Shown: positions 57,053 to 64,000 of the stretch, piece by piece
Numbering within the stretch: the first letter of the stretch is position 1
Layout: the number at the start of each line of letters is the position of its first letter
From: Gammaproteobacteria bacterium
GTDB taxonomy: Bacteria > Pseudomonadota > Gammaproteobacteria > Competibacterales > Competibacteraceae
Length of the DNA stretch: 64,000 nt
Reading direction: 5' to 3'
NCBI GenBank assembly: GCA_024235095.1
Contig: JACKNC010000004.1
Location: forward strand, 1-64,000
Position numbers and translations under genes: made by a program
The notes under the pieces: generated by a model
Databases searched by the model: none
What the model saw: the letters and a program-made list of their open reading frames with translations, nothing else
Told to the model about the DNA's origin: nothing

Positions 57053-57506
57053 GGATCCAGAACTCAATCTGGTGCCAATGATTGACGTAGTACTTGTGTT
57101 GCTGATCTTTTTCATGATCGCCACCAGCCTGCGGCATGAATCGGAACTGGAAATTCGCCTGCCCGAGGCTTCGGGGCAACCGATGCCGGGAGATATCGCG
57201 CCATTGGAAGTCAGCATCGACGCTGAAGGCCGTTACTCCATTCATGGCGTTCAGGGACAATTGCTGGACTCGACGACCGCCCACGAAGCATTAAGGGAAG
57301 CCCTCCGACAAGCCGCCAAGGGACAGCCTTTGCCGTTGATCATCAGCGCCGATGGCCGGACGCCGCATCAAGCGGTCGTGACGGTGCTGGATATCGCCGG
57401 GCAACTGGGGCTAAGACGGGTGGCTATCGCTACAACGAATGCGCCGGAACAGGCTCCTCTGCCTCCTCCGGCGTCAGCGCCTTTATCCTCGTCCCCGGAT
57501 CGTTGA
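57027..57506 (+). CDS. exbD: Biopolymer transport protein ExbD/TolR
   Basis: The 159-residue partner of ExbB has one transmembrane helix with the essential Asp in LVPMIDVVLVLLIFFMIAT (about 16-35), and a periplasmic domain with RLPEASGQP, LPLIISADGRTPHQAVVTVLD and GLRRVAIAT. It overlaps exbB by 26 bases and ends within the lpxK start region, so translation is coupled. No TonB gene is in the window. Confidence 0.94.
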   Translation: MNLRPRRREDPELNLVPMIDVVLVLLIFFMIATSLRHESELEIRLPEASGQPMPGDIAPLEVSIDAEGRYSIHGVQGQLLDSTTAHEALREALRQAAKGQPLPLIISADGRTPHQAVVTVLDIAGQLGLRRVAIATTNAPEQAPLPPPASAPLSSSPDR

Positions 57507-57508
57507 AC

Positions 57509-58558
57509 ATGAGCTGGCTGGATCGTTACGGCTATTCCCTCAATCTGGTCGCGGTCCTGCTCTGGCCGCTCAGTCTATTGTTCAGCGCCGTGGTTCGGGT
57601 GCGCCGCAAGTTTTATCAATGGGGTCTATTGCAAAGCGAAGCGATTGCAGCGCCGGTCATCATTGTGGGCAATATCAGCGTCGGTGGCACGGGCAAGACG
57701 CCACTGACCGCGCGGCTAGTGGAGGTGTTGCGGGATGCTGGCTATAAACCCGGCGTCGTCAGCCGGGGTTATGGCGGCCAATCCAAACAATGGCCACGCC
57801 ATGTTACCGCCGACAGCAATCCGCGCGAAGTCGGCGATGAACCGATCCTGCTGGCGCAACGCTGCGACTGCCCCGTGGTCGTCGGGCCGGATCGAGTCGC
57901 TGCAGCGCAGACCTTGACCTCGGCTTACCACTGTAATGTGGTCATCAGCGATGACGGCTTGCAACATTACCGGTTGCAGCGCGACATCGAGATTGCGGTC
58001 ATTGACGGATCACGCCGGTTGGGCAATGGCGCCTGTTTGCCCGCCGGTCCATTGCGCGAACCGCCCTCCCGATTACGCACTGTGGATTTCATCATCGGCA
58101 ACGGCGCGGCGCGCGATGGCGAATATTTGATGAGCCTGCGCGGCGACACGGCGTTAAATCTGCTGGACCCCTATATCACGATTGCGTTGCCCGGTTTTCG
58201 CGGAAGCGTGGTGCATGGAATCGCGGGCATTGGCAACCCCAAGCGCTTTTTCAATTACTTGCGTCATGCCCGCTTGCGATTGATCGAGCATCCCTTCCCC
58301 GATCACCACCTGTTTCGGCCAGAAGATCTGCGATTTCCACAGGATTTCCCTGTGCTAATGACTGAAAAGGATGCGATAAAATGTCGGTCGTTCGCCAACG
58401 ACGATTGGTGGTATGTGCCGGTCAGCGCGCGACTGGACCCGGAATTCGAGGAACAGTTGCTTAGACGGCTGGCAATGATTGCCATGGCTAAGGGGATACA
58501 CCGTGAAAAAATGGAGCGCAACCGCAAAGCAGTCCCTGCCAAATCTGGCGTTTCCTAA
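57509..58558 (+). CDS. lpxK: Tetraacyldisaccharide 4'-kinase
   Basis: It phosphorylates the lipid A precursor at the 4' position on the cytoplasmic face of the inner membrane. The 349 residues have an N-terminal hydrophobic helix (about 10-30), Walker A GNISVGGTGKTP (about 53), SRGYGG, DEPILLAQR, ISDDGLQHYRLQRDIEIAV with the catalytic Asp, and a C-terminal FPDHHLF. ATG 57509 is used; a TTG two codons earlier overlaps the exbD stop. lpxK, Trm112 and kdsB form the standard lipid A/Kdo gene set. Confidence 0.96.
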   Translation: MSWLDRYGYSLNLVAVLLWPLSLLFSAVVRVRRKFYQWGLLQSEAIAAPVIIVGNISVGGTGKTPLTARLVEVLRDAGYKPGVVSRGYGGQSKQWPRHVTADSNPREVGDEPILLAQRCDCPVVVGPDRVAAAQTLTSAYHCNVVISDDGLQHYRLQRDIEIAVIDGSRRLGNGACLPAGPLREPPSRLRTVDFIIGNGAARDGEYLMSLRGDTALNLLDPYITIALPGFRGSVVHGIAGIGNPKRFFNYLRHARLRLIEHPFPDHHLFRPEDLRFPQDFPVLMTEKDAIKCRSFANDDWWYVPVSARLDPEFEEQLLRRLAMIAMAKGIHREKMERNRKAVPAKSGVS

Positions 58559-58576
58559 TCATAACGAGGTCACAAA

Positions 58577-58765
58577 ATGGATAAAAAACTGTTAGATATT
58601 CTGGTGTGTCCGGTCAGCAAAGCGCCGCTGACCTACGACCGGAACCGGCAAGAACTGGTTTGCGCGGAAAGCCGACTGGCCTATCCGGTGCGCGATGGCA
58701 TTCCGGTGATGCTGGAAGCCGAGGCGCGGCGTTTGGCTGATGATGAAGCGATTCCCGGTGAGTGA
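58577..58765 (+). CDS. ycaR: Trm112 family protein (YcaR)
   Basis: The 62-residue protein has the Trm112 pattern MDKKLLDILVCPVSKAPL, then a beta hairpin and LAYPVRDGIPVMLEAEAR. Of the usual zinc Cys residues only the first (VCPV) is at the expected place; the second pair is represented by a single Cys (LVCAES). GAGG precedes the ATG. It is always found between lpxK and kdsB in this group, and its role there is not established. The 3' end overlaps kdsB by 26 bases. Confidence 0.93.
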   Translation: MDKKLLDILVCPVSKAPLTYDRNRQELVCAESRLAYPVRDGIPVMLEAEARRLADDEAIPGE

Positions 58766-59549
58766 GAACATCCCCAGATTCCGGGTGGCGATTCCGGCTC
58801 GCTATGCTTCAACCCGGCTGCCGGGCAAACCGCTGCGCTTGATCGCCAGGCGGACGCTGATCGAGCATGTTTACCGTCGGGCGCTGGCCAGCGGGGCTTT
58901 GGAGGTCGTGGTGGCTACGGACGACGTGCACATTCAGCAGACCGCCGAAGGCTTTGGCGCGACGGTGTGCATGACCTCACCCAACCATCCCTCCGGCACC
59001 GACCGGTTGGCGGAAGTCGCCGCGCGGTTGAACTGGCCGGATGACGCGATCATTGTCAACGTCCAGGGCGACGAGCCGCAAATACCGTCGGCGCTGATTC
59101 AACAAGTCGCGGCGGGACTTGAATCGCATCCCGATGCTGGCATCGCGACGGTGTGTGCGCGCATTGATGATCCAGCGGAGTTGTTCGATCCCAATGTGGT
59201 CAAAGTGGTTCGGGACTCACAGGATTACGCCCTCTATTTCAGCCGGGCGCCGATTCCCTGGCATCGCGAAGGATTCGGCGTCAACCAGGAACCCTTAAAC
59301 CGGTTACCGGAGAACGGCGCCTGGTTTCGGCACATCGGCCTGTACGCCTATCGGGTGGCGGTGCTAACCCGCTATCCGCGCCTGTCGCCCGCGATGGCCG
59401 AACAGGCGGAATCGCTGGAGCAGTTGCGCGCGCTGTGGCATGGCATTCGTATCCATGTAGCCGAAGCGGTGGAGATTCCCCCACCCGGCGTGGATACTGA
59501 AATCGATCTGGCGCGCGTAGCGGCGCAATGGGCATCCTCAAGCGAATAA
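58740..59549 (+). CDS. kdsB: 3-deoxy-manno-octulosonate cytidylyltransferase
   Basis: It activates Kdo as CMP-Kdo for lipopolysaccharide core assembly. The 269 residues show the nucleotidyltransferase motif FRVAIPARYASTRLPGKPL near the N terminus, then VVVATDD, SGTDRLAEVA, VNVQGDEPQIP (metal/nucleotide site, about 98), YFSRAPIPWHR, HIGLYAYR and the C-terminal GVDTEIDLARV. ATG 58740 gives 10 to 12 extra residues; a GTG at 58761 next to the Trm112 stop is a possible alternative start. Confidence 0.95.
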   Translation: MMKRFPVSENIPRFRVAIPARYASTRLPGKPLRLIARRTLIEHVYRRALASGALEVVVATDDVHIQQTAEGFGATVCMTSPNHPSGTDRLAEVAARLNWPDDAIIVNVQGDEPQIPSALIQQVAAGLESHPDAGIATVCARIDDPAELFDPNVVKVVRDSQDYALYFSRAPIPWHREGFGVNQEPLNRLPENGAWFRHIGLYAYRVAVLTRYPRLSPAMAEQAESLEQLRALWHGIRIHVAEAVEIPPPGVDTEIDLARVAAQWASSSE

Positions 59550-59807
59550 GTCAAACGAAGTCAGTTCCGGCAAGTCGGGATTGAGCCGTTCGCGACGCAA
59601 GTTGAGCAGGGGAACAGTATGGGTTTTGGGCAGATGATCGCCTGCGTCGCCATACTGGTTGGCGTGAATGACCTTTCGGTGGTCCTGGTCACGCAGCACC
59701 AAGGCTGGCTCATCGACCAGGATTTCAATAACCTGGCAGGAAATGCCTTGATAGGTCAGAGTTTGGCCAAGCAGGGTTTTCAGTTTATCAGGATTAATCG
59801 GCGGCAT
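59538..59807 (-). CDS. Small conserved-looking hypothetical protein
   Basis: An 89-residue frame, MPPINPDKLKTLLGQTLTYQ onward, with a well-behaved small beta-rich composition (SCQVIEILVDEPALVLRD, a basic histidine-containing stretch, then LNLRRERLNPDLPELTSFDLF). It is convergent with kdsB and overlaps its last 12 bases, filling an otherwise long gap. Its product looks more like a real protein than the frames on the other strand. ATG 59807 is chosen over a TTG four codons earlier; neither has a good ribosome binding site. I do not recognise the family. Confidence 0.65.
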   Translation of the reverse strand: MPPINPDKLKTLLGQTLTYQGISCQVIEILVDEPALVLRDQDHRKVIHANQYGDAGDHLPKTHTVPLLNLRRERLNPDLPELTSFDLFA

Positions 59808-59905
59808 AACAGGTAGCAATCAGCGCGATGGGTTCCACAATCGTACAAGCGATCCGGGCGATGTTTGTTTCCTCACAACGGTCGGATGAGACGAAGGCGA
59901 AAGCA

Positions 59906-60385
59906 ATGGTTAAGGTGTTGTTTGTGTGCATGGGCAATATTTGCCGCTCCCCAATGGCCGAAGGCGTGTTTCGGCGTATGTTGGAAGGCGTCGGTCTCCA
60001 TGAAAAAGTCTATGTCGATTCAGCCGGCACCCATTCCTACCATATCGGTGGGCCGCCCGACCCCCGTAGCCAGGCGACAGCTCAGCGTCGTGGGGTCGAT
60101 TTGCGGAGTTTACGCGCCCGCCGAGTGACCCCTGCTGATTTTGCCGAATTTGATTACGTGCTGGCCATGGATCGGGATAATTACGAAAATCTGGTGGAGT
60201 TGTGCCAAAATGCGGAATTGCAACAGCGCATTCAGTTATTTCTGGATTTTGCCCCAGACCTGCCCGAGCGGGAAGTCCCCGATCCTTATTATGGCGGTCC
60301 AACCGGTTTTGAGCGCGTCATGGATTTGGTCGAAGAGGCGGCTCAGGGCTTGTTGATCCACATCCGTGAACGCCATCGGCTTTGA
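59906..60385 (+). CDS. Low-molecular-weight protein-tyrosine phosphatase
   Basis: The 159 residues contain the phosphatase loop VLFVCMGNICRSPMAEGVF (CX5R, Cys at about 8) and the catalytic Asp in DPYYGG near 127. The start at 59906 (MVKVLF) leaves the P-loop in the family's usual position; the open frame extends 26 codons upstream without similarity. Such enzymes act on protein phosphotyrosine, and in some bacteria regulate polysaccharide export. No tyrosine kinase partner is seen. A C-rich hairpin follows at 60393. Confidence 0.92.
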   Translation: MVKVLFVCMGNICRSPMAEGVFRRMLEGVGLHEKVYVDSAGTHSYHIGGPPDPRSQATAQRRGVDLRSLRARRVTPADFAEFDYVLAMDRDNYENLVELCQNAELQQRIQLFLDFAPDLPEREVPDPYYGGPTGFERVMDLVEEAAQGLLIHIRERHRL

Positions 60386-60392
60386 GTCTGGC

Positions 60393-60410
60393 CCCCCTTT
60401 GTTAAGGGGG
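60393..60410. repeat. C/G-rich hairpin between convergent phosphatase and rne genes
   Basis: CCCCCTT pairs with AAGGGGG around a short TGTT-type loop, 8 bases after the phosphatase stop. It resembles the element at 13915-13937 and could be either a transcription stop or the same dispersed palindrome. Confidence 0.5.
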
Positions 60411-60425
60411 ACTGGAATGGATACA

Positions 60426-63269
60426 TCAGGGCTTAGCATCGTTTCCTGGAGATACTGGGGGCGATTCAATCGACGGGGAAGGCTCCACCGATTCAATCAT
60501 GGATTCGCTGAGAAGAGCGGGTTCAGTTGCCGGAATCCTTTTTTCTACCTCTTCGTCGGCGGCTGCTTCCGACGCAGCGGACGACTCGTTGACCGGAGCT
60601 TCTTCCGATACAACGGTTTCCGCCTCTACCTCTGCCGCCAAAACCACGGTCTCCCCAACCTCTGACCCAAATGCCGCCGACGTTGGCGCTGCATTATCCG
60701 TTTCAGGGATTATCTCTTCCAGTACAAGCGGAGCCTGGACCGCTTCCATATCCACGGCAATCGCCGTTTCTGCTTTGGCAAAAGCCGGTTCGACCGGCAC
60801 CGGAGGACCGCTGACCGAATCGCTGACCGAACTAGTTGATTCCATGTAGGGCGCTTCAGCCTGACCTACCGGTTGAGCTGGCGCTTCCCGCGCAGAATCA
60901 TTCACTGCTTTCGACGCTTCTTGCGACTTTTCTTTCACCTCTTCCTCAGCTGTTGGATATTCCAGACGGGTAAGAGGCGGCATCGGCAACTCGTCATTAA
61001 GCGCAGCCGATGCATCCGCCGCTTTGGTAGCCGCCTGTGCGGCAAGCACCTCCCGAGGCAGGCGCGGACGTCCGCTGCGGATACGTCGCTGTGGCCCGGC
61101 GGATTTCCCGGTCATAGTCGGCGTAACTGCCTCACTGACTGCGGTCGAGTCACTCTCTGATTCAACCCCGGCGCCCGATTCCAGGGTGATCTCGGCGTTG
61201 GCGGGCGGCGCATCGGCAGGCGCTTCGCTGCGCTTCCGCCGCCGCCCACCCCGCCGCCCTCGACGGTTCCGCCCGGAGGTTTCCTCTTCACCTTCGGCGA
61301 TGACCACCGATTCTTCGAGTTCCGGGATGGGCGTTACCACTGATTCACCCAGCTCGTTGGGTTCCAACGGCGCTTCGCCGCTCGGTGGCGACATCAGGAT
61401 AGGCGTCGCTTCATCAGTAGCTGTGACCGACGCAAAGGTTGTCCTGGCCTGTAGCGCCTCAGCGCCTGGTTCTGCCTCGCCGCGCCGTCCAGGGCGTTCC
61501 CGGCGCGGCCGCTCGGGTTTGGCTGTAGCCGGCTTGACGCCGGACCGTCCAGACCGCTCGTCCCTGGAAGACGCTGGCTGCGGTTGTCCAAAGAGATTAC
61601 CCCATAGCCAACGGAAAAAACTGGCGTTAACTTCCGGCTTGGGTCCTGGCGATGGCGGCAACGGCGCCGGGCTGGCTGGCGCAACACCCTTGACTGCCGG
61701 TTCCTCAATCGTCTCTCGCAAGGCTGCGTTGACCTGCGCCTCGTACTGTTCCTCGTAATCTTCGGCCAGGGTGTACGATAACCGTTGCGCTTCCGACAGT
61801 TCTTCAATGCGCAACCGACTTAATTTGAAATGCGGCGTCTCCAGCGACTCATTGGGGATCAGCAAAATGCCGACTCGATGGCGCTGCTCAAAAGCGCGGA
61901 TCGCTTCACGTTTTTCATTGAGCAGGAAGGTGGCGACCTTGACCGGCAGCTGTGCAACGACCCGGCCGGTCTTGTCCTTCATGGCTTCTTCCTGAATCAG
62001 TCGCAATACGCTCAGCGCCAGCGATTCGATATTGCGGATCGTCCCCCGGCCTTCGCAACGCGGGCAGATGACGTGACTGGCCTCATCCAGCGAGGGCCGC
62101 AAGCGCTGCCGCGACATTTCCAGCAGACCGAACCGGGAGATACGACCCACCTGCACCCGGGCGCGATCCACTTTCAACGCATCGCGCAACCGATTCTCGA
62201 CTTCCCGCTGGTTGCGAGCAGCGTTCATGTCGATGAAGTCGATGACGATCAATCCGCCCAAATCTCGCAAGCGCATTTGACGCGCGATTTCATCGGCGGC
62301 TTCCACATTGGTGGTCAGCGCGGTTTCTTCAATGTCGCTGCCCTTGGTGGCACGCGCCGAGTTGATGTCGATGGATACCAGCGCTTCCGTGTAATCGATA
62401 ACCACGCTGCCGCCAGAAGGTAGAGTGACCTCGCGTTGATAGGCGGTTTCGATCTGCGATTCGATTTGAAAGCGGGAAAACAGGGGCACATTATCCTGAT
62501 ACAGCTTGAGCTTGCTCAGGTTATGCGGCATCACCTGTTGCATGAATTCCTGCGCCTGACGATAGACCGCCGGACTGTCCATCAGGATTTCCCCAATGTC
62601 GGCGCGCAGGTAATCGCGGAGCGCACGGATGATAATGTTGCTTTCCTGATAGATCAGGAAGGGCGCCTTTTTTTGCGAGGAGGCGGTTTCAATAGCCCGC
62701 CATAAATTCAGCAAGTAATCCAGGTCCCACTGCAATTCTTCCTGAGAGCGGCCCACGCCGGCGGTGCGCACGATCAGGCCCATGCCTTCAGGAATGTCGA
62801 GGCTGCTCATGATCTCGCGGATTTCCTGGCGATCCTCGCCTTCGATGCGCCGCGACACTCCACCCGCCCGTGGGTTATTGGGCATCAACACCAGATAGCG
62901 GCCCGCCAGACTGATGAAGGTGGTCAGCGCCGCGCCTTTGTTGCCGCGCTCTTCTTTTTCCACCTGAATCACGACTTCCTGGCCTTCGCGGATCGCTTCG
63001 CGGATGCTGGGGCGATTGCTGTCAGCGTGGGGGTCGAAATTGCTGCGATTGATTTCCTTGAAGGGCAGAAAACCATGCCGCTCGGCACCATAATCGACGA
63101 ATGCCGCTTCCAGTCCGGGTTCGACGCGGGTGATGCGTCCTTTATAGATGTTGGATTTTTTCTGTTCCCGCGAGGGCGTTTCGATGTCGAGGTCGAATAA
63201 TTTCTGACCATCAACGAGCGCTACCCGCAACTCTTCCTGCTGAGTCGCGTTAATCAGCATACGTTTCAT
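60426..63269 (-). CDS. rne: Ribonuclease E
   Basis: The essential endoribonuclease and degradosome scaffold. The 947 residues start MKRMLINATQQEELRVALVDG (ATG 63267-63269), identical in style to E. coli; an 8-codon longer frame is ignored. The S1 domain (about 36-125), RNase H/5'-sensor regions, the catalytic DNase I-like region (VVIDYTEALVSIDINSA; VIDFIDMNAARNQ) and the zinc-link CPRCEGRGT (about 400) are intact. A membrane-targeting amphipathic helix FFRWLWGNLFG is near 560. After it come Arg-rich RNA-binding stretches (RPRRERPGRRG; NRRGRRGGRRRKR) and a long acidic, Ser/Glu/Ala-rich tail of low complexity. RhlB and PNPase sites cannot be identified by eye. Confidence 0.97.
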   Translation of the reverse strand: MKRMLINATQQEELRVALVDGQKLFDLDIETPSREQKKSNIYKGRITRVEPGLEAAFVDYGAERHGFLPFKEINRSNFDPHADSNRPSIREAIREGQEVVIQVEKEERGNKGAALTTFISLAGRYLVLMPNNPRAGGVSRRIEGEDRQEIREIMSSLDIPEGMGLIVRTAGVGRSQEELQWDLDYLLNLWRAIETASSQKKAPFLIYQESNIIIRALRDYLRADIGEILMDSPAVYRQAQEFMQQVMPHNLSKLKLYQDNVPLFSRFQIESQIETAYQREVTLPSGGSVVIDYTEALVSIDINSARATKGSDIEETALTTNVEAADEIARQMRLRDLGGLIVIDFIDMNAARNQREVENRLRDALKVDRARVQVGRISRFGLLEMSRQRLRPSLDEASHVICPRCEGRGTIRNIESLALSVLRLIQEEAMKDKTGRVVAQLPVKVATFLLNEKREAIRAFEQRHRVGILLIPNESLETPHFKLSRLRIEELSEAQRLSYTLAEDYEEQYEAQVNAALRETIEEPAVKGVAPASPAPLPPSPGPKPEVNASFFRWLWGNLFGQPQPASSRDERSGRSGVKPATAKPERPRRERPGRRGEAEPGAEALQARTTFASVTATDEATPILMSPPSGEAPLEPNELGESVVTPIPELEESVVIAEGEEETSGRNRRGRRGGRRRKRSEAPADAPPANAEITLESGAGVESESDSTAVSEAVTPTMTGKSAGPQRRIRSGRPRLPREVLAAQAATKAADASAALNDELPMPPLTRLEYPTAEEEVKEKSQEASKAVNDSAREAPAQPVGQAEAPYMESTSSVSDSVSGPPVPVEPAFAKAETAIAVDMEAVQAPLVLEEIIPETDNAAPTSAAFGSEVGETVVLAAEVEAETVVSEEAPVNESSAASEAAADEEVEKRIPATEPALLSESMIESVEPSPSIESPPVSPGNDAKP

Positions 63270-63591
63270 AAAGTTGAGATTCCTTGCGCTCAACCATCAC
63301 CGGAGGCAACGCGGTTGTCGCCGAGGCGTGTCTGGGGTGGGAGATAGCCTGGGGAATCAAGGTTCCCAACAAGGGGCCGTCCCCAATACGCCAAAGGTCG
63401 TTGCCCGTCGGCTGGGAGCGCGGTCAAGAGCCGCTCGGGTTGAAAAGGGGTTGAGCGGCGGGAAAACCCTTTGAAAACCACCGCTCGCCGGGCAAAATGG
63501 CGCGCAGGCGTGAAAACCGATATCGTGTATTGTTCCAGTTTCGCCGACCTTTCGGGTCATTGGCGACAACCTTGGCAACTATAACAGTCTG
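63270..63591 (-). promoter_or_regulatory. rne leader / divergent spacer
   Basis: The 322 bases lie between divergent rne and rluC starts. In E. coli the rne message has a long 5' leader whose hairpin mediates autoregulation by RNase E. The long GC-rich spacer with several inverted segments here (for example around GGGAACCTTGATTCCCC at 63351-63367) would allow the same. I cannot identify the conserved hairpin or promoter with confidence. Confidence 0.45.
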
Positions 63592-63810
63592 ATGAACGCG
63601 CTTCAAATAATGCCTGCTTCTGCATCGCCCGGTGGGGTGCGCCGTCTGGAAATCACTCCAGAACACGCTGGTCAGCGCTTCGATAATTTTCTGCTCCGCG
63701 AATTGAAGGGTGCACCCAAGTTTGCCGCTGGGCGACGGGAGATTGCCGTCAGCGCTCCGCTGGAGACTGAGCTTTATATCCTGCAAATGCCGTGTTACGT
63801 GAAATTTTGA
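63592..63810 (+). pseudogene. rluC: 5' fragment of rluC (23S rRNA pseudouridine synthase), broken after about codon 43
   Basis: The first 43 residues (GGVRRLEITPEHAGQRFDNF, then LLRELKGAPK) match the start of RluC including the beginning of its S4 domain, and the place divergent from rne is the conserved one. After GAPK the expected SMIYRLLRKGxVRVN continuation is absent. The frame instead reads about 29 unrelated residues to a stop at 63808-63810. No catalytic domain follows. Either an insertion or deletion has removed the rest, or the assembly is chimeric here. Confidence 0.8.
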
Positions 63811-64000
63811 CTTTTGCTTTTTTTTGTACATTACACCCTGTCTGTTTGTGATGACACATTGAGTTGATCTCGATACTTTCCTCAAGAGACATTCTGTCTC
63901 TCCCGTACAAGTATCCGGTTGCTCGCCATTGAGTGTTCACCGCTTCTATGTCCACTCACAATATCCTAAAACTACAGGGGATTTCTGATGAAACGACATT
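63811..64000 (+). CDS. Possible start of a new gene at the window edge (ATG 63988)
   Basis: After the broken rluC the sequence is AT-richer and shows no gene until an ATG at 63988-63990, with AGGGGA about 7 bases before it. Only four codons (MKRH) fall inside the window, so nothing can be said about the product. The listed span includes the 177-base untranslated stretch in front of it, which contains the T-run at 63821-63835 and may hold the promoter. Confidence 0.35.

Overview
The window is a dense, mostly GC-rich bacterial chromosome segment. Gene content and order point to a gammaproteobacterium: a homodimeric-E1 pyruvate dehydrogenase operon (aceE-aceF-lpd), lpxK-Trm112-kdsB, rne with rluC in divergent orientation, lnt, dapE and rsmI. 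The mix of polyphosphate enzymes, a trehalose-phosphate synthase and very large repeat proteins would suit an environmental or activated-sludge lineage such as the Competibacter group. That placement is inference; no rRNA is present to test it.

Layout. 1-4.6 kb: pyruvate dehydrogenase operon on the minus strand. 4.6-7.1 kb: an AT-richer, scrambled stretch. It holds a regulator that joins a degenerate D-2-hydroxyacid dehydrogenase half to an AraC DNA-binding domain, two LacI-type palindromes, a possible IS end, a broken copy of the fructose repressor and a truncated Fic gene. 7.1-13.9 kb: fructose phosphotransferase operon fruB-fruK-fruA and its LacI-type repressor, with matching operators. 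14.0-17.8 kb: polyphosphate:AMP phosphotransferase and polyphosphate kinase. 18-23.7 kb: a lytic transglycosylase, dapE, a membrane-anchored sensor/trehalose-phosphate synthase fusion, and rsmI.

23.8-43.8 kb is the most unusual part. A single 4883-residue DUF4347 surface or secreted protein, built from PATR-type beta repeats, Ig-like modules, calcium-binding repeats, a cadherin-like domain and DUF4214 repeats, faces a 1649-residue protein made of three consecutive TPR plus GT9-like glycosyltransferase units. The two genes diverge from a shared AT-rich 382-bp spacer. A plausible but unproven reading is a giant adhesin with its own glycosyltransferase.

43.8-56.3 kb: lnt and a lipoprotein transglycosylase overlapping it, a DUF1451 zinc ribbon protein, a CDP-alcohol phosphatidyltransferase, an EAL-HDOD protein, an AI-2E/PerM family permease, a NapH-NapG-like ferredoxin fusion, recJ, an exported propeller-like protein that also ends in DUF4214 repeats, and a Uma2 protein. 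56.4-60.4 kb: exbB-exbD-lpxK-Trm112-kdsB and a low-molecular-weight phosphatase, with one convergent small gene. 60.4-64 kb: rne, a long rne leader, and an rluC that stops matching its family after about 43 codons, followed by unrelated sequence.

No tRNA, rRNA, CRISPR array, complete insertion sequence or replication origin was recognised. Family assignments come from reading motifs by eye, without database searches.
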